Shown here: positions 1 to 7,330 of the stretch, piece after piece
How the letters are laid out: each line of letters opens with the position of its first letter
Numbering within the stretch: position 1 is the stretch's first letter
DNA from: Nonomuraea aurantiaca
Lineage (GTDB): Bacteria > Actinomycetota > Actinomycetes > Streptosporangiales > Streptosporangiaceae
Length of the DNA stretch: 64,000 bases
Assembly (NCBI RefSeq): GCF_020215705.1
Contig: NZ_JAIWNB010000013.1
Location: 1-64,000, forward strand
Direction of reading: 5' to 3'
Notes under the pieces: model-generated
What the model was told of the DNA's origin: nothing
Databases searched by the model: none
Seen by the model: the letters and a program-made list of their open reading frames with translations, nothing else
Program-made: the position numbers and the translations under genes

Positions 1-1
1 C

Positions 2-94
2 GGCGCACTCGTCCTGGCCCGCGCCACCAAGGACTCCCCCCTCTCCGAGGAGATCCTCACCGTCGCTCGCACCGCCCTGACAGCGGCACCGTGA
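2..94 (+). CDS. TetR/AcrR regulator, C-terminal fragment cut by window edge
   Basis: The last 30 codons of a gene that begins outside the window. The translation starts GALVLARATKDSPLSEEIL and ends LTAAP before TGA. This pattern (GALVLAR, then S.EIL and a final Ala-rich helix) is typical of the C-terminal ligand-binding end of TetR-family repressors. The DNA-binding domain is not visible, so target and effector cannot be inferred. It is followed by a 48-bp tandem duplication rather than by a gene. Confidence 0.55.
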   Translation, partial: GALVLARATKDSPLSEEILTVARTALTAAP

Positions 95-112
95 CAGCGA
101 CCGTCATTCCAG

Positions 113-208
113 GGCGAGTCGTACGGGGCCGCCCGCCAGGTCGGCGCCCCGCCACGAGCGGGCGAGTCGTACGGGGCCGCCCGCGGGGTCGGCGCCCCGC
201 CACGAGCG
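113..208. repeat. Two-copy 48-bp tandem repeat
   Basis: Positions 113-160 and 161-208 are two adjacent 48-bp copies differing at only two bases (CA versus GG about 24 bp into the unit). Each copy contains GGCGAGTCGTACGGGGCC and ends GCCACGAGCG. It lies between the TetR fragment and the 3' end of the next TetR gene on the opposite strand, that is, in the convergent region. No coding signal fits it. It looks like a recent slippage duplication. Confidence 0.85.
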
Positions 209-291
209 CGAAGGGAACGCCCGGCCCGGCCACGGTTCCCATACCAGTCGAAAACGCCTGAGCGCCGACCCGGACGAGATCGGCCGCCTGC

Positions 292-951
292 TCACCGCTC
301 GCCTTCAGCGCGGGTCTGAGCCGCGGGATCGGGCCAGGGCGGTGTCGCCGCGTCGGTGGCGGCCGCCCGCAGGCATCTCCGGATGGCGCTCCTGGCCCGC
401 TGGTAGGCGACGGGGGCGTCGTGCAACAGCGAGACGGCGTTGGCGGTCTCCATGAACGCGATCAGCTCGAAGGCGAGCTGATCGGGTTCGGTGTCCTCGG
501 CGAGCTCTCCGAGGCGGCGCGCGTCGTCGACGGTGCTCGCGACCAGGCGGTTCCACTCGAGGCCCGCGGCGGCGACGGTGTCCCGTACGCGACCCGGGCG
601 GGCGTCGAACTCGGCGGTGACCGTGAAGAAGAAGCACCCTCCGGGGAAGACCCGCCGCTCCGAGTAGCTCAGCCAGCGATCGCACAACTGCCACACCCGG
701 CCCAGGCCCGGCGGCACCGTGAGGGCGGGGTGGACGACCTCGCCGAGGTAGACACCCGTCGCGGCCCGGATCGTGGCGAGCTGGAGCTCTTCCTTGGAGC
801 CGAAGTAGCCGAAGAGCCCGCTCTTGCTCACGCCGAGGTCGGCGGCCAGCCGTCCGATCGACAGCCCCTCCAGCCCGTCCTTGGAGGCGATGTCCGCCGC
901 CCGGCGCAGGATCGCGTTCCGCGCCCGCTCGTCTCGTGGTCGGCCCGCCAT
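292..951 (-). CDS. TetR/AcrR family transcriptional repressor
   Basis: About 219 aa. The start is the ATG at 951 because GAAAGGAG sits 6 nt upstream; a longer reading frame exists but has no ribosome site. The N-terminal HTH runs from about residue 8 to 60 (ARNAILRRAADIASKDGLEGLSIG continued by LGVSKSGLFGYFGSKEELQ), the classic TetR recognition helix. The C-terminal part is a TetR_C-type ligand domain (GGCFFFTVTAEFD, then FELIAFMETANA). It is divergent from the gene at 1047, and a perfect 16-bp palindrome lies between them, so it probably represses itself and that gene. The ligand is unknown. Confidence 0.9.
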   Translation of the reverse strand: MAGRPRDERARNAILRRAADIASKDGLEGLSIGRLAADLGVSKSGLFGYFGSKEELQLATIRAATGVYLGEVVHPALTVPPGLGRVWQLCDRWLSYSERRVFPGGCFFFTVTAEFDARPGRVRDTVAAAGLEWNRLVASTVDDARRLGELAEDTEPDQLAFELIAFMETANAVSLLHDAPVAYQRARSAIRRCLRAAATDAATPPWPDPAAQTRAEGER

Positions 952-1015
952 TGCCGCTCCTTTCGCGCACGAACGTTCGGTCAATTATGCCGCACCGTGA
1001 TACCTTCCCATCCAA

Positions 1016-1031
1016 GCACGAACGTTCGTGC
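1016..1031. promoter_or_regulatory. Perfect 16-bp palindrome, probable TetR operator
   Basis: GCACGAACGTTCGTGC is its own reverse complement. A second copy of its central ten bases (CGAACGTTCG) lies at 970-979, close to the tetR start at 951. The two centres are 49 bp apart, and both fall in the divergent region between the TetR gene and the gene at 1047. The 1016 copy lies 16 nt upstream of the ATG at 1047, well placed to block that gene. Confidence 0.75.
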
Positions 1032-1046
1032 CGAAAAAGGAGTGTC

Positions 1047-1454
1047 ATGAGCGCCGTCATGCTGAGAAGCCGTTGGACCTCAGGACCGGCCGCGGACATC
1101 GTCGGTCCCGTGCTGGTCGCGGTGACCGCGTACCAGGCCGACAGGGCGCGCGACCTGCCCGGTATCTACCGGGCCGGGATCGCGCTGCGCCGAGACTGGC
1201 CCGATCTGGAGGGCGCGGTCGGGATGTGGCTGTGGACGCGACCGCTGGAGCTCAGGTGCGGCTCGGTGTCGATCTGGCGGGACGAGCAGGCCCTGCGGGG
1301 GTTCGTGGGGTGGCCGGAGCACGTCACGATCGTGCGGCGCTACCGCGGGCGGGGGCGGCTGACGTCCACCACCTGGAACGCCGCCGGCTTCGAGCCCGCC
1401 GCGATCTGGTCCGAGGCCCGTCCGCACCTCCGGAACGAAGCACCCGCCCAATAA
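1047..1454 (+). CDS. Small protein, possibly monooxygenase-like (alpha-beta barrel), under TetR control
   Basis: 135 aa. ATG at 1047 follows AAAAGGAG by 4 nt, giving a clean start just after the palindromic operator. The sequence resembles small dimeric alpha-beta-barrel proteins: a beta strand VLVAVTAYQADRARDLP, a helix, then MWLWTRPLELRCGSVSIWRDEQALRGFVGWPEHV, where 'S.S.W.....L..F......H' is the usual core of antibiotic-biosynthesis-monooxygenase-like folds. No cofactor motif or signal peptide is visible. Being next to the TetR gene, it is probably the controlled gene, perhaps with the SRPBCC gene 32 bp downstream. The function remains open. Confidence 0.7.
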   Translation: MSAVMLRSRWTSGPAADIVGPVLVAVTAYQADRARDLPGIYRAGIALRRDWPDLEGAVGMWLWTRPLELRCGSVSIWRDEQALRGFVGWPEHVTIVRRYRGRGRLTSTTWNAAGFEPAAIWSEARPHLRNEAPAQ

Positions 1455-1486
1455 GCCGTTCTCGAACCATCCTTCCGGGAGTCCCC

Positions 1487-2014
1487 GTGCTGAGATCCTT
1501 GTTCTATTCCGGTCCTCCGCTGGAGGTCCTGCACGAGCAGTACGCCAAGCATGACCGCATCGATGCGGCCGCCCCCGTCCGGGCGGTCACCAGGATCATC
1601 GTCGGCACGGGCCCGGAGGTCGTGTGGAGCGTGCTGGCCGACCCGGAGGGCTGGTCGCAGATCGATCCGGCCATCGGCGACGTGCGCCTGACGGACGGGG
1701 TCAGCGAGGACGCGGCCTTCACCTGGCGCAACGGCAAGGCGGCGATCACCTCCAGGTTCGCGGTGGTCGCACCCGGCCGGCAGCTGACGTGGACCGGGCT
1801 GTCCTTCGGCGCCAAGGCCGTACACCGGCACGTGTTGACCCCGCTGCAGGACGGCTCTACCGAGCTGATGGTCGCCGAGTCCATGGCCGGGCCGCTGCTG
1901 GGGTTGTTCATGAACGGCCGCAAGCTCCAGACCGCGTTGGACGGGTGGGCCGCCGGCATCAAGCGGGTCGCCGAGGCCCGTAGCCCTCGGCTCGCCCTGG
2001 TCGACCCAGAGTGA
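1487..2014 (+). CDS. SRPBCC (START/Bet v1-like) family protein
   Basis: 175 aa from GTG at 1487, preceded by CCGGGAG. The sequence reads AVTRIIVGTGPEVVWSVLADPEGWSQIDPAIGDVRL and later FAVVAPGRQLTWTGLSFGAKAVHRHVLTPLQDGSTELMVAESM. This is the order of the SRPBCC/polyketide-cyclase-like fold: a beta strand, a V-W..L.D...W helix, and a long C-terminal helix (LQTALDGWAAGIKRVAEA). The first 25 residues are extra to the fold. The family binds small hydrophobic ligands; the substrate is unknown. It starts 32 bp after the gene at 1047 and is probably co-transcribed under the same TetR operator. Confidence 0.8.
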   Translation: MLRSLFYSGPPLEVLHEQYAKHDRIDAAAPVRAVTRIIVGTGPEVVWSVLADPEGWSQIDPAIGDVRLTDGVSEDAAFTWRNGKAAITSRFAVVAPGRQLTWTGLSFGAKAVHRHVLTPLQDGSTELMVAESMAGPLLGLFMNGRKLQTALDGWAAGIKRVAEARSPRLALVDPE

Positions 2015-2119
2015 CGGGCCCGCCTTCGGCCAGGCTGCCTTCCCTGTCGAGGTGAAACGCGAGTGCCCGCCGAGAGTATGTCCTTGTGAGGGGCCACACC
2101 GGTCCCGGAGGAAGGCTCG

Positions 2120-2633
2120 ATGGCAGAGGACTCTGTGGGGAAGGCGGTTGCCAAACTGCTCGCTACGGCGACCTCCCGGGCACGCCTGGAGAAAGTGATC
2201 CGTCGGCATCCGGCCCTGCTGACCGCGGAGGCGGACCGGCAGCTCACCGCGTTGCTGGCAGGCGCAGGTATCTGACCCGGCCGACCGGCGGCTCGAACGC
2301 CTTCATCGGCAACGCGGTGTCGATGCCATGCTCGCGGCAGGCGAGCGTGCGCTGGGCACGGCCATCGAGCACCATCTGGAGCTGATCGGCGACCCCGAAC
2401 TGGAGCGGGAGGAGCGCGATGTCCGGGCCGCCGTCGCCGTCAACGCGGCGGTGCTGCTGAGCCTGCGAGCCGACGCGACCGGGACGCTCGACGACTATCG
2501 CAGCGCGATCACGCTGGCCGAGCAGGCGGCACGACTCGCCGAACCCGGCTCGGTCGCCTATCTGCTCGCCACCCAGAGCCAGGGTCCTGGCGAATTAACC
2601 CGGCAAGAACGCGGCCCGCGTGGCAATTGGTAA
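2120..2633 (+). pseudogene. Frameshifted and truncated CHAT/TPR-like gene remnant
   Basis: ATG at 2120 opens a 51-codon frame (AVAKLLATATSRARLEKVI then RRHPALLTAEADRQL) that stops at 2273-2275. In the next frame the protein continues without a break: DPADRRLERLHRQRGVDAM, then GTAIEHHLELIGDPELEREERD and ALRAD-like TPR helices up to about 2585. There similarity ends and a short unrelated tail runs to a stop at 2633. The first part resembles the N-terminus of actinobacterial CHAT/TPR proteins (RRHPELL..EAD). One frameshift near 2270 plus loss of the C-terminal part explains it. The parent family is inferred from style only. Confidence 0.55.
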
Positions 2634-2663
2634 ACGGGGCGAGGACGGTGAATATTGATCGTC

Positions 2664-3269
2664 ATGCGCGTCGACTTCGATCCTGCGGAGATGGGCGGGC
2701 CGGCTTTCTACAGGTTCCTGACCTCGGTCGTCGTCCCGCGCCCGATCGCGTGGGTCTCCACCGTCACGCCGGACGGAACCATCGAGAACCTCGCCCCGCA
2801 CTCGTTCTTCAGCATCGCCAGCACCGACCCGCCGATCGTGCAGTTCACCTCGATCGGCCGCAAGGATTCGCTGCGCAACGTGGAGGACACCGGAGAGTTC
2901 GTCGTCAACTTCTCCGCCGAACCGCTCCTGCAACTGATCAACAGCACCGCGACCGACTTCCCGCGGAACTTCAGCGAATTCGACTTCGCGGGCATCGAAC
3001 GCGAACCCAGCCGTCATGTCCGGCCGCCCAGGGTGGCGCTCTCGCCCGTGGTCATGGAGTGCCGTTCGCACACGACCCTGCACATGGGCAACTCCACCCT
3101 GGTCTTCGGACGGGTGTTCCTCGCGTCGGTGCACGAGGATTACATCGTCGACGGCCGGCCTGACGCCGAGCGGCTGCGCCCGCTGACCAAGCTCGGCGGC
3201 GACGAGTGGGGGACGCTGGGCACGATCCTGCACCTGAGCCGCATCCCGTACGAAGAGCCGGCGATGTGA
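2664..3269 (+). CDS. Flavin reductase family protein (FMN-binding split barrel)
   Basis: About 201 aa. The fold signature is clear: FYRFLTSVVVPRPIAWVSTV, then NLAPHSFFSIASTDPPIVQFTS, DTGEFVVNF and a C-terminal LGGDEWGTLG. In this family PRPIA.VST and N.APHSFF bind FMN. Such enzymes reduce FMN for partner oxygenases or act on small substrates. The ATG at 2664 has no ribosome site; a TTG at 2655 lies 9 nt after GAGGA (2641-2645), so the true start may be three codons earlier. It stands alone between a pseudogene and a convergent DUF2188 gene. Confidence 0.9.
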   Translation: MRVDFDPAEMGGPAFYRFLTSVVVPRPIAWVSTVTPDGTIENLAPHSFFSIASTDPPIVQFTSIGRKDSLRNVEDTGEFVVNFSAEPLLQLINSTATDFPRNFSEFDFAGIEREPSRHVRPPRVALSPVVMECRSHTTLHMGNSTLVFGRVFLASVHEDYIVDGRPDAERLRPLTKLGGDEWGTLGTILHLSRIPYEEPAM

Positions 3270-3277
3270 CGCTCGGC

Positions 3278-3520
3278 TCAGCCTCTGGGCGGCAGGGGGT
3301 CGTTGCCGGGGGCGATGGTGCGCTGGTCGCGTACCTTCCCGTCAACGCCGTGGATGCGCAATTCGCCGCCGCCGTCGCGCCGCAGCAGCTCGCTCGCGTG
3401 CTGCACCGCCGCCGCTTGGTTGTCCGCCGTGAACAGCGCACGCTCGCCGCCGGGCCTGGTGACCGCCCAGCTGCCATCGGGGCGTTGCACCACGTCTCTG
3501 GAGTTGGCCTGACCTGCCAT
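3278..3520 (-). CDS. DUF2188 domain protein
   Basis: 80 aa. The start at 3520 follows GGAAAGAGG. The sequence RDVVQRPDGSWAVTRPGGER, then ADNQAAAVQHASELLRRDGGGELRIHG and a final K.RDQRTI, is the standard DUF2188 layout (a V.P...GWAV...G..RA pattern, an Ala-rich helix, then G....I). The role of this family is not established. It is divergent from the basic protein at 3655, with a 134-bp shared upstream region, and ends 8 bp from the convergent flavin reductase stop. Confidence 0.85.
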   Translation of the reverse strand: MAGQANSRDVVQRPDGSWAVTRPGGERALFTADNQAAAVQHASELLRRDGGGELRIHGVDGKVRDQRTIAPGNDPLPPRG

Positions 3521-3654
3521 TTGGGGGATACCTCTTTCCGGTGATCGCAGGGTTGCCACCATGTGCCCTGAAATCATGGGCTTAGTCGTATCTGTTTCGT
3601 GGTTCTCGGCTGGGTAGGGGCCGTAAGGTCTGACGGTTCTCATGAGGAGGAGAA

Positions 3655-3975
3655 ATGCCTCGCGGATCGAGCCCGAAGCGGGAACGGCAATACGAGCACA
3701 TCAAGGACAGCGTCAAGCAGCGGGGGGAGAGCGACAAGCGCGCGACCGAAATCGCCGCCCGTACGGTCAACAAGGAGCGGGCCAGGGCCGGTGAGTCCCG
3801 GACCGCGAGCCGTACGTCCACCAAGGACATCTCGTCGAGCCGGCGGGGCGGGCTACGCTCCCATTCCGGCGCGGGCGGCCGTACCAGGGATCAGCTGTAC
3901 GCCGAGGCCAAGCGCCGCAACATCAAGGGCCGCTCGAAGATGAGCAAGGCACAGCTGGAAAAGGCCCTCGGCTGA
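3655..3975 (+). CDS. Small basic protein with Rho-N/SAP-like C-terminus ('plasmid stabilisation'-type)
   Basis: 106 aa, strongly basic. ATG at 3655 follows GAGGAGGAGAA, a strong ribosome site. The N-terminal half is a charged helix (RERQYEHIKDSVKQRG and ATEIAARTVNKERAR). The C-terminal 35 residues (TRDQLYAEAKRRNIKGRSKMSKAQLEKAL) match the Rho-termination-factor N-terminal or SAP-like helix-extended-loop-helix module that binds nucleic acid. Actinobacterial homologues are often annotated as plasmid stabilisation proteins, without evidence known to me. It is unlikely to be plasmid-borne here. Confidence 0.8.
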   Translation: MPRGSSPKRERQYEHIKDSVKQRGESDKRATEIAARTVNKERARAGESRTASRTSTKDISSSRRGGLRSHSGAGGRTRDQLYAEAKRRNIKGRSKMSKAQLEKALG

Positions 3976-4058
3976 CCGGCTTGTACGGACGGCCAGGCCC
4001 CGCACGACCGGCCAGTTGTGGGTGGTCCCGCTGGGGCGAAAGAGGCGAAATAGTAGAA

Positions 4059-4074
4059 TATACGTCCGTATAAT
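4059..4074 (+). promoter_or_regulatory. Promoter with -10 box inside an inverted repeat; leaderless start likely
   Basis: TATACG-TC-CGTATA (4059-4072) is a perfect 6-2-6 inverted repeat, and TATAAT (4069-4074) overlaps its right arm. A transcript from this -10 box would start at about 4080-4082, exactly at the tandem ATGs (4078 and 4081) of the kinase gene, which has no ribosome site. No convincing -35 box is visible. The region is AT-rich against a GC-rich background, which supports a real promoter. Confidence 0.6.
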
Positions 4075-4077
4075 CGC

Positions 4078-5565
4078 ATGATGACCATCGTCGCAAGCCG
4101 TTACCGGCTCCTGGCACCACTCGGTCAGGGTGGCATGGGCACGGTCTGGCGGGCCGTGGACGAGTTGCTCCGGCAGGAGGTCGCGGTCAAGGAGGTGCGC
4201 CTGCCACCGGAGCTCGACCACGCGGCCCGAGCCGAGCTCACCGAGCGCACCCTGCGCGAGGCCAGGGCGGCGGCGCGGCTGCGCTCGCACCCCTCCATCG
4301 TCACCGTGCACGACGTGGTCATGGACGGAGGGCGGCCATGGATCGTGATGGAGCTGATCCACGGCCGCTCCCTCGATCAGATCGTGCGCACGGACGGCCC
4401 GCTGTCCCCGCGCCAGACCGCCTGGGTGGGCGGGCACGTGCTCGACGCGCTCGGGGCCGCGCACGCGATGGGCGTGTTGCACCGCGACGTCAAGCCCGGC
4501 AACGTGCTGCTGACCGACGACGGCCGCGTGCTGCTGACCGACTTCGGCATCGCCACGGTCGCCGGGGACGCCGCGCTGACCCAGACCGGCCTGCTCAACG
4601 GCTCGCCCGGCTACATCGCCCCAGAACGGTTACGTGGCGAGGACGACGGCCCGGCTGCCGACTTATGGTCACTCGGCGCCACGCTCTACACGGCGGTGGA
4701 GGGCGGCCCCGGGTTCTCCGGCCCCAACGCGGCCGCGGTCATGGCCGCCGTGCTGCTGCGCGATCCCGCCCCCGCCAGGTTGGCGGGTCCGCTCGCGCCC
4801 CTGCTCGCGGCCTTGCTGGAGAAGGACCCCCATCGCCGGTGTACGGCCGAGCAGGCGGCCCGCCGGCTCCACGACATCGCCCAAGGCGACACGCCCCCCA
4901 CGGTCCCCGCAAACCGCGAATCTCCCGTGAAGCGCCGCCGTACCCTCGTCGTGGCGGGCGCGCTGGCGGTGGCGGTGTGCGGCGTGGCCGCCACGGCGAT
5001 CTGGCTCAATCTGCCGCCCGCGACTCCGGACGCGCTCGCCGACCCGTCATCGAAGACCCCGAAGTCCTCGAAGTCCGTGAAGTCCGTGAAGCCGTCCTCG
5101 ACGAAGAGCGCCGTGAAGCTGTTCGGCCAGTTGCCCGACGCCTGCAAGCTCCTGACCAACGTGCGGGCGCGCACGCTGCTCGGGGGCACGGCGCGACGTC
5201 AGGTCCTGTCCACCTCGCAGTGCCAGTGGCAGGGCGCCGGCAACGCCAGCCTGATGGTGACGACGTACCGTAACCCGACCGTCAAGAGCTGCGGGCTCAA
5301 CCTCGATGGCATGGTCACCCGGGGGAAGGACGAGCGCGTGCGCCACCCCGACACCAAGCTGCGCTCGGTGCGGGTCGTCGGCGACAGGACGGCCGCATAT
5401 ACCCGCCGCGACCCCGATGTGGCCGCGGGTTTCCACAACACGCAGGTGTCCTTCTGCCTGGCCAACGTGCTGGCGTACGTCAACTACCTGGGCCCCCGGC
5501 CCGGCTACGGAACCGCCGACCAGGCGGCCAAGCACGTCGCCGCGGCGCTGAAGGCCCTCCGCTAG
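4078..5565 (+). CDS. Receptor-type Ser/Thr protein kinase (PknB-like)
   Basis: 495 aa. The kinase domain covers about residues 8-270: Gly loop LGQGGMG, Lys38 in VAVKEV, catalytic loop HRDVKPGN with Asp137, DFG with Asp155, and SPGYIAPE in the activation segment. A basic stretch and one membrane helix (about 290-310, LVVAGALAVAVCGVAATAIW) follow. A Lys/Ser/Pro linker then leads to an extracellular domain of about 150 residues with paired cysteines (DACKLLT, SQCQWQG, SCGL, FCLANV), resembling DUF3558-like sensor domains. No PASTA repeats are present. It contains two rare TTA codons (PER-L-RG and AAD-L-WS). It ends 3 bp from the convergent methyltransferase. Confidence 0.93.
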   Translation: MMTIVASRYRLLAPLGQGGMGTVWRAVDELLRQEVAVKEVRLPPELDHAARAELTERTLREARAAARLRSHPSIVTVHDVVMDGGRPWIVMELIHGRSLDQIVRTDGPLSPRQTAWVGGHVLDALGAAHAMGVLHRDVKPGNVLLTDDGRVLLTDFGIATVAGDAALTQTGLLNGSPGYIAPERLRGEDDGPAADLWSLGATLYTAVEGGPGFSGPNAAAVMAAVLLRDPAPARLAGPLAPLLAALLEKDPHRRCTAEQAARRLHDIAQGDTPPTVPANRESPVKRRRTLVVAGALAVAVCGVAATAIWLNLPPATPDALADPSSKTPKSSKSVKSVKPSSTKSAVKLFGQLPDACKLLTNVRARTLLGGTARRQVLSTSQCQWQGAGNASLMVTTYRNPTVKSCGLNLDGMVTRGKDERVRHPDTKLRSVRVVGDRTAAYTRRDPDVAAGFHNTQVSFCLANVLAYVNYLGPRPGYGTADQAAKHVAAALKALR

Positions 5566-5568
5566 CCG

Positions 5569-6390
5569 TTAGGGGACTCGGCCGACGCCGCCCAGGATGC
5601 CGCCCTTCTCCAGCCCGGGGGCGATGAACGGGTCATCGTTGCGCCAGTCCTGCACCGGCACGACGCCGGGTTCGAGCAGCTCCAGCCCGTCGAAATAGCC
5701 GCGCACCATGTCGCGGTCGCGCCAGTGCAGCGCGCCGGAGGTGGTACGCCGGTAGACGTCCTCGGTCTCGATCTTCCGATCGAGGGTGCTCTGGCCCCTC
5801 TCCACGTACGCGTGGGAGATGATCAGGTGGCTCCCCGGCACCAGCGGCTCGCGCAGGGCCCGGACGATGCCGGCCACCTCCTCGTCGTCACCGAAGAAGT
5901 GGAACAGCGCGACGCCCAGCACCGCCACGGGCCGGCTGAAGTCGAGGTGCTGGGCGGCGGCGGCCAGGAGCCCCTTGGGGTCGTGCGCGTCGCCGTCGAT
6001 GATCACCGTGTCGGGGTTGTCGGCCAGCAGCGCGCGGGCGTGGACCAGCACGATCGGGTCGTTGTCCGAGTAGACGACCTTGGCGTCGGGGATGATCCGG
6101 TGCGCGACCTGGTGCACGTTGTCCTGAGTCGGCAGGCCGGTGCCGATGTCGAGGAACTGCCGCACACCGGCCCTGGCGACCGCCTCCACGGCGCGGATCA
6201 GGAAACCACGGTTCGCCCGGGCCACCTCCCGTACGTCCGCGCCGCCCTCGCGGCTCAGCTCCAGGACCCGCTCGGCCGCCTCGCGGTCGGCCGGGAAGTT
6301 GTCCTTCCCGCCGAGGAAATAGTCGTACATGCGGGCGACCGTGGGGACGGTCGGATCCATCTTCCCCGGAGGCCGCTCAGGCTCGGTCAC
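5569..6390 (-). CDS. SAM-dependent methyltransferase, DUF574/Methyltransf_19 family
   Basis: 273 aa from GTG at 6390 after GAAGGGTGAA. Hallmarks of the actinobacterial Methyltransf_19 family are present in order: VARMYDYFLGGKDNFPADRE near the start, ANRGFLIRAV, the SAM-binding strand FLDIGTGLPTQDN, VYSDNDPIVLVHARALL, and VLGVALFHFFGDDEE. Length is normal for the family. The substrate is unknown; these proteins are expanded in filamentous actinomycetes and often lie near regulators. It is convergent with the kinase gene. Confidence 0.92.
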   Translation of the reverse strand: MTEPERPPGKMDPTVPTVARMYDYFLGGKDNFPADREAAERVLELSREGGADVREVARANRGFLIRAVEAVARAGVRQFLDIGTGLPTQDNVHQVAHRIIPDAKVVYSDNDPIVLVHARALLADNPDTVIIDGDAHDPKGLLAAAAQHLDFSRPVAVLGVALFHFFGDDEEVAGIVRALREPLVPGSHLIISHAYVERGQSTLDRKIETEDVYRRTTSGALHWRDRDMVRGYFDGLELLEPGVVPVQDWRNDDPFIAPGLEKGGILGGVGRVP

Positions 6391-6479
6391 GCTTCACCCT
6401 TCGTCATCTATGACGGCATCTTAGGGGAAAATGCGGATATGTGATCAGGAGGGGTCAGGTGCCCGGTATTCGCGACGGC

Positions 6480-7232
6480 CTACCTGCGGCACACCCGGGC
6501 GTCCCGGATGTCGGCCGGGAGTACGGGCTTGCCGTCCACCGGAGGCGTGGGACCGTCCGGCTCCGGCTGGATGCCGCCGGCGGCGATGCGGTCGAGGACG
6601 GCGAGCCCCGCGGCGTCCACCGTGCCGAAGATCGTGTAGTTGGGCCCCAGCCCGGAATCACCGTAGACCAGGAAGAACTGGCTGCCGTTCGTGTTCGGGC
6701 CGGCGTTGGCCATGGCCAGCACCCCGCGCGCGTACGTCTTGCGCACCCCGGTCGGGTCGCCCGGCCACGGCGGCAGATCCGTGGGCAGCTCGTCCTTGTA
6801 CTTGTAGCCCGGCCCGCCCTCACCGGTGAAACTGGGGTCGCCGCACTGCAGCACCTTCAGCCGGTCGTACGCGGTGAGCCGGTGGCACGACGTGGCGTCG
6901 TAGAACCGGTGCTGGATCAGGTGCACGAAGCTCTGCACCGTGCACGGCGCCTTGGCCGGGTCGAGGGCGAGCCCGAGGTCGCCGTGGTTGGTCCGGAGCA
7001 CCGCGGAGACCGGACGCGTGGGCGTGCGGCGCGGGTCCGGCGGCAGCGGCACCGGCCGTACGGCCGGGTCCTCGGGGGTCTCGGTGTACTGGCACGGCCC
7101 CTTGGTCGTCCTCGGCGGCTTGTCCAAGGTCGCCGCCGAGGCCGGCAGTGCACCGATCGCGATCAGCGAGCCTGTCGTGACCGCGGATAACGCGGCGCGG
7201 GCCGCGAGTCGTACCAACGCTCTGCCGGACAT
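6480..7232 (-). CDS. Secreted cyclophilin-type peptidyl-prolyl cis-trans isomerase
   Basis: 250 aa. ATG at 7232 follows GGAGGCAGG. Residues 1-33 form a signal peptide (basic start, hydrophobic core, ALPASAA cleavage region). The cyclophilin domain starts near residue 75: LRTNHGDLGLAL, CTVQSFVHLIQHRFYDAT, CHRLT, LQCGDP, GYKYKDE, RGVLAMANAGPNTNGSQFF. The GSQFF motif and the Arg in CHR are active-site residues of the family. It probably helps proline isomerisation during folding outside the membrane. Its 5' end faces the 3' end of the LAL gene on the same strand. Confidence 0.93.
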   Translation of the reverse strand: MSGRALVRLAARAALSAVTTGSLIAIGALPASAATLDKPPRTTKGPCQYTETPEDPAVRPVPLPPDPRRTPTRPVSAVLRTNHGDLGLALDPAKAPCTVQSFVHLIQHRFYDATSCHRLTAYDRLKVLQCGDPSFTGEGGPGYKYKDELPTDLPPWPGDPTGVRKTYARGVLAMANAGPNTNGSQFFLVYGDSGLGPNYTIFGTVDAAGLAVLDRIAAGGIQPEPDGPTPPVDGKPVLPADIRDARVCRR

Positions 7233-7330
7233 CCTGCCTCCACTGCGTGATGATCGCTGGGTTTCCTGAGGTCTAATCGATCTGACCAGCGCAGTCAAGG
7301 GTTCGGTACGAGCCTGTCCGCCCCGGGGCG

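Noticed and set aside
3655-3975. Evidence for an integrated plasmid from the 'plasmid stabilisation'-type protein
   Set aside because: Such proteins occur widely on actinobacterial chromosomes; no replication, partition or transfer gene is near.
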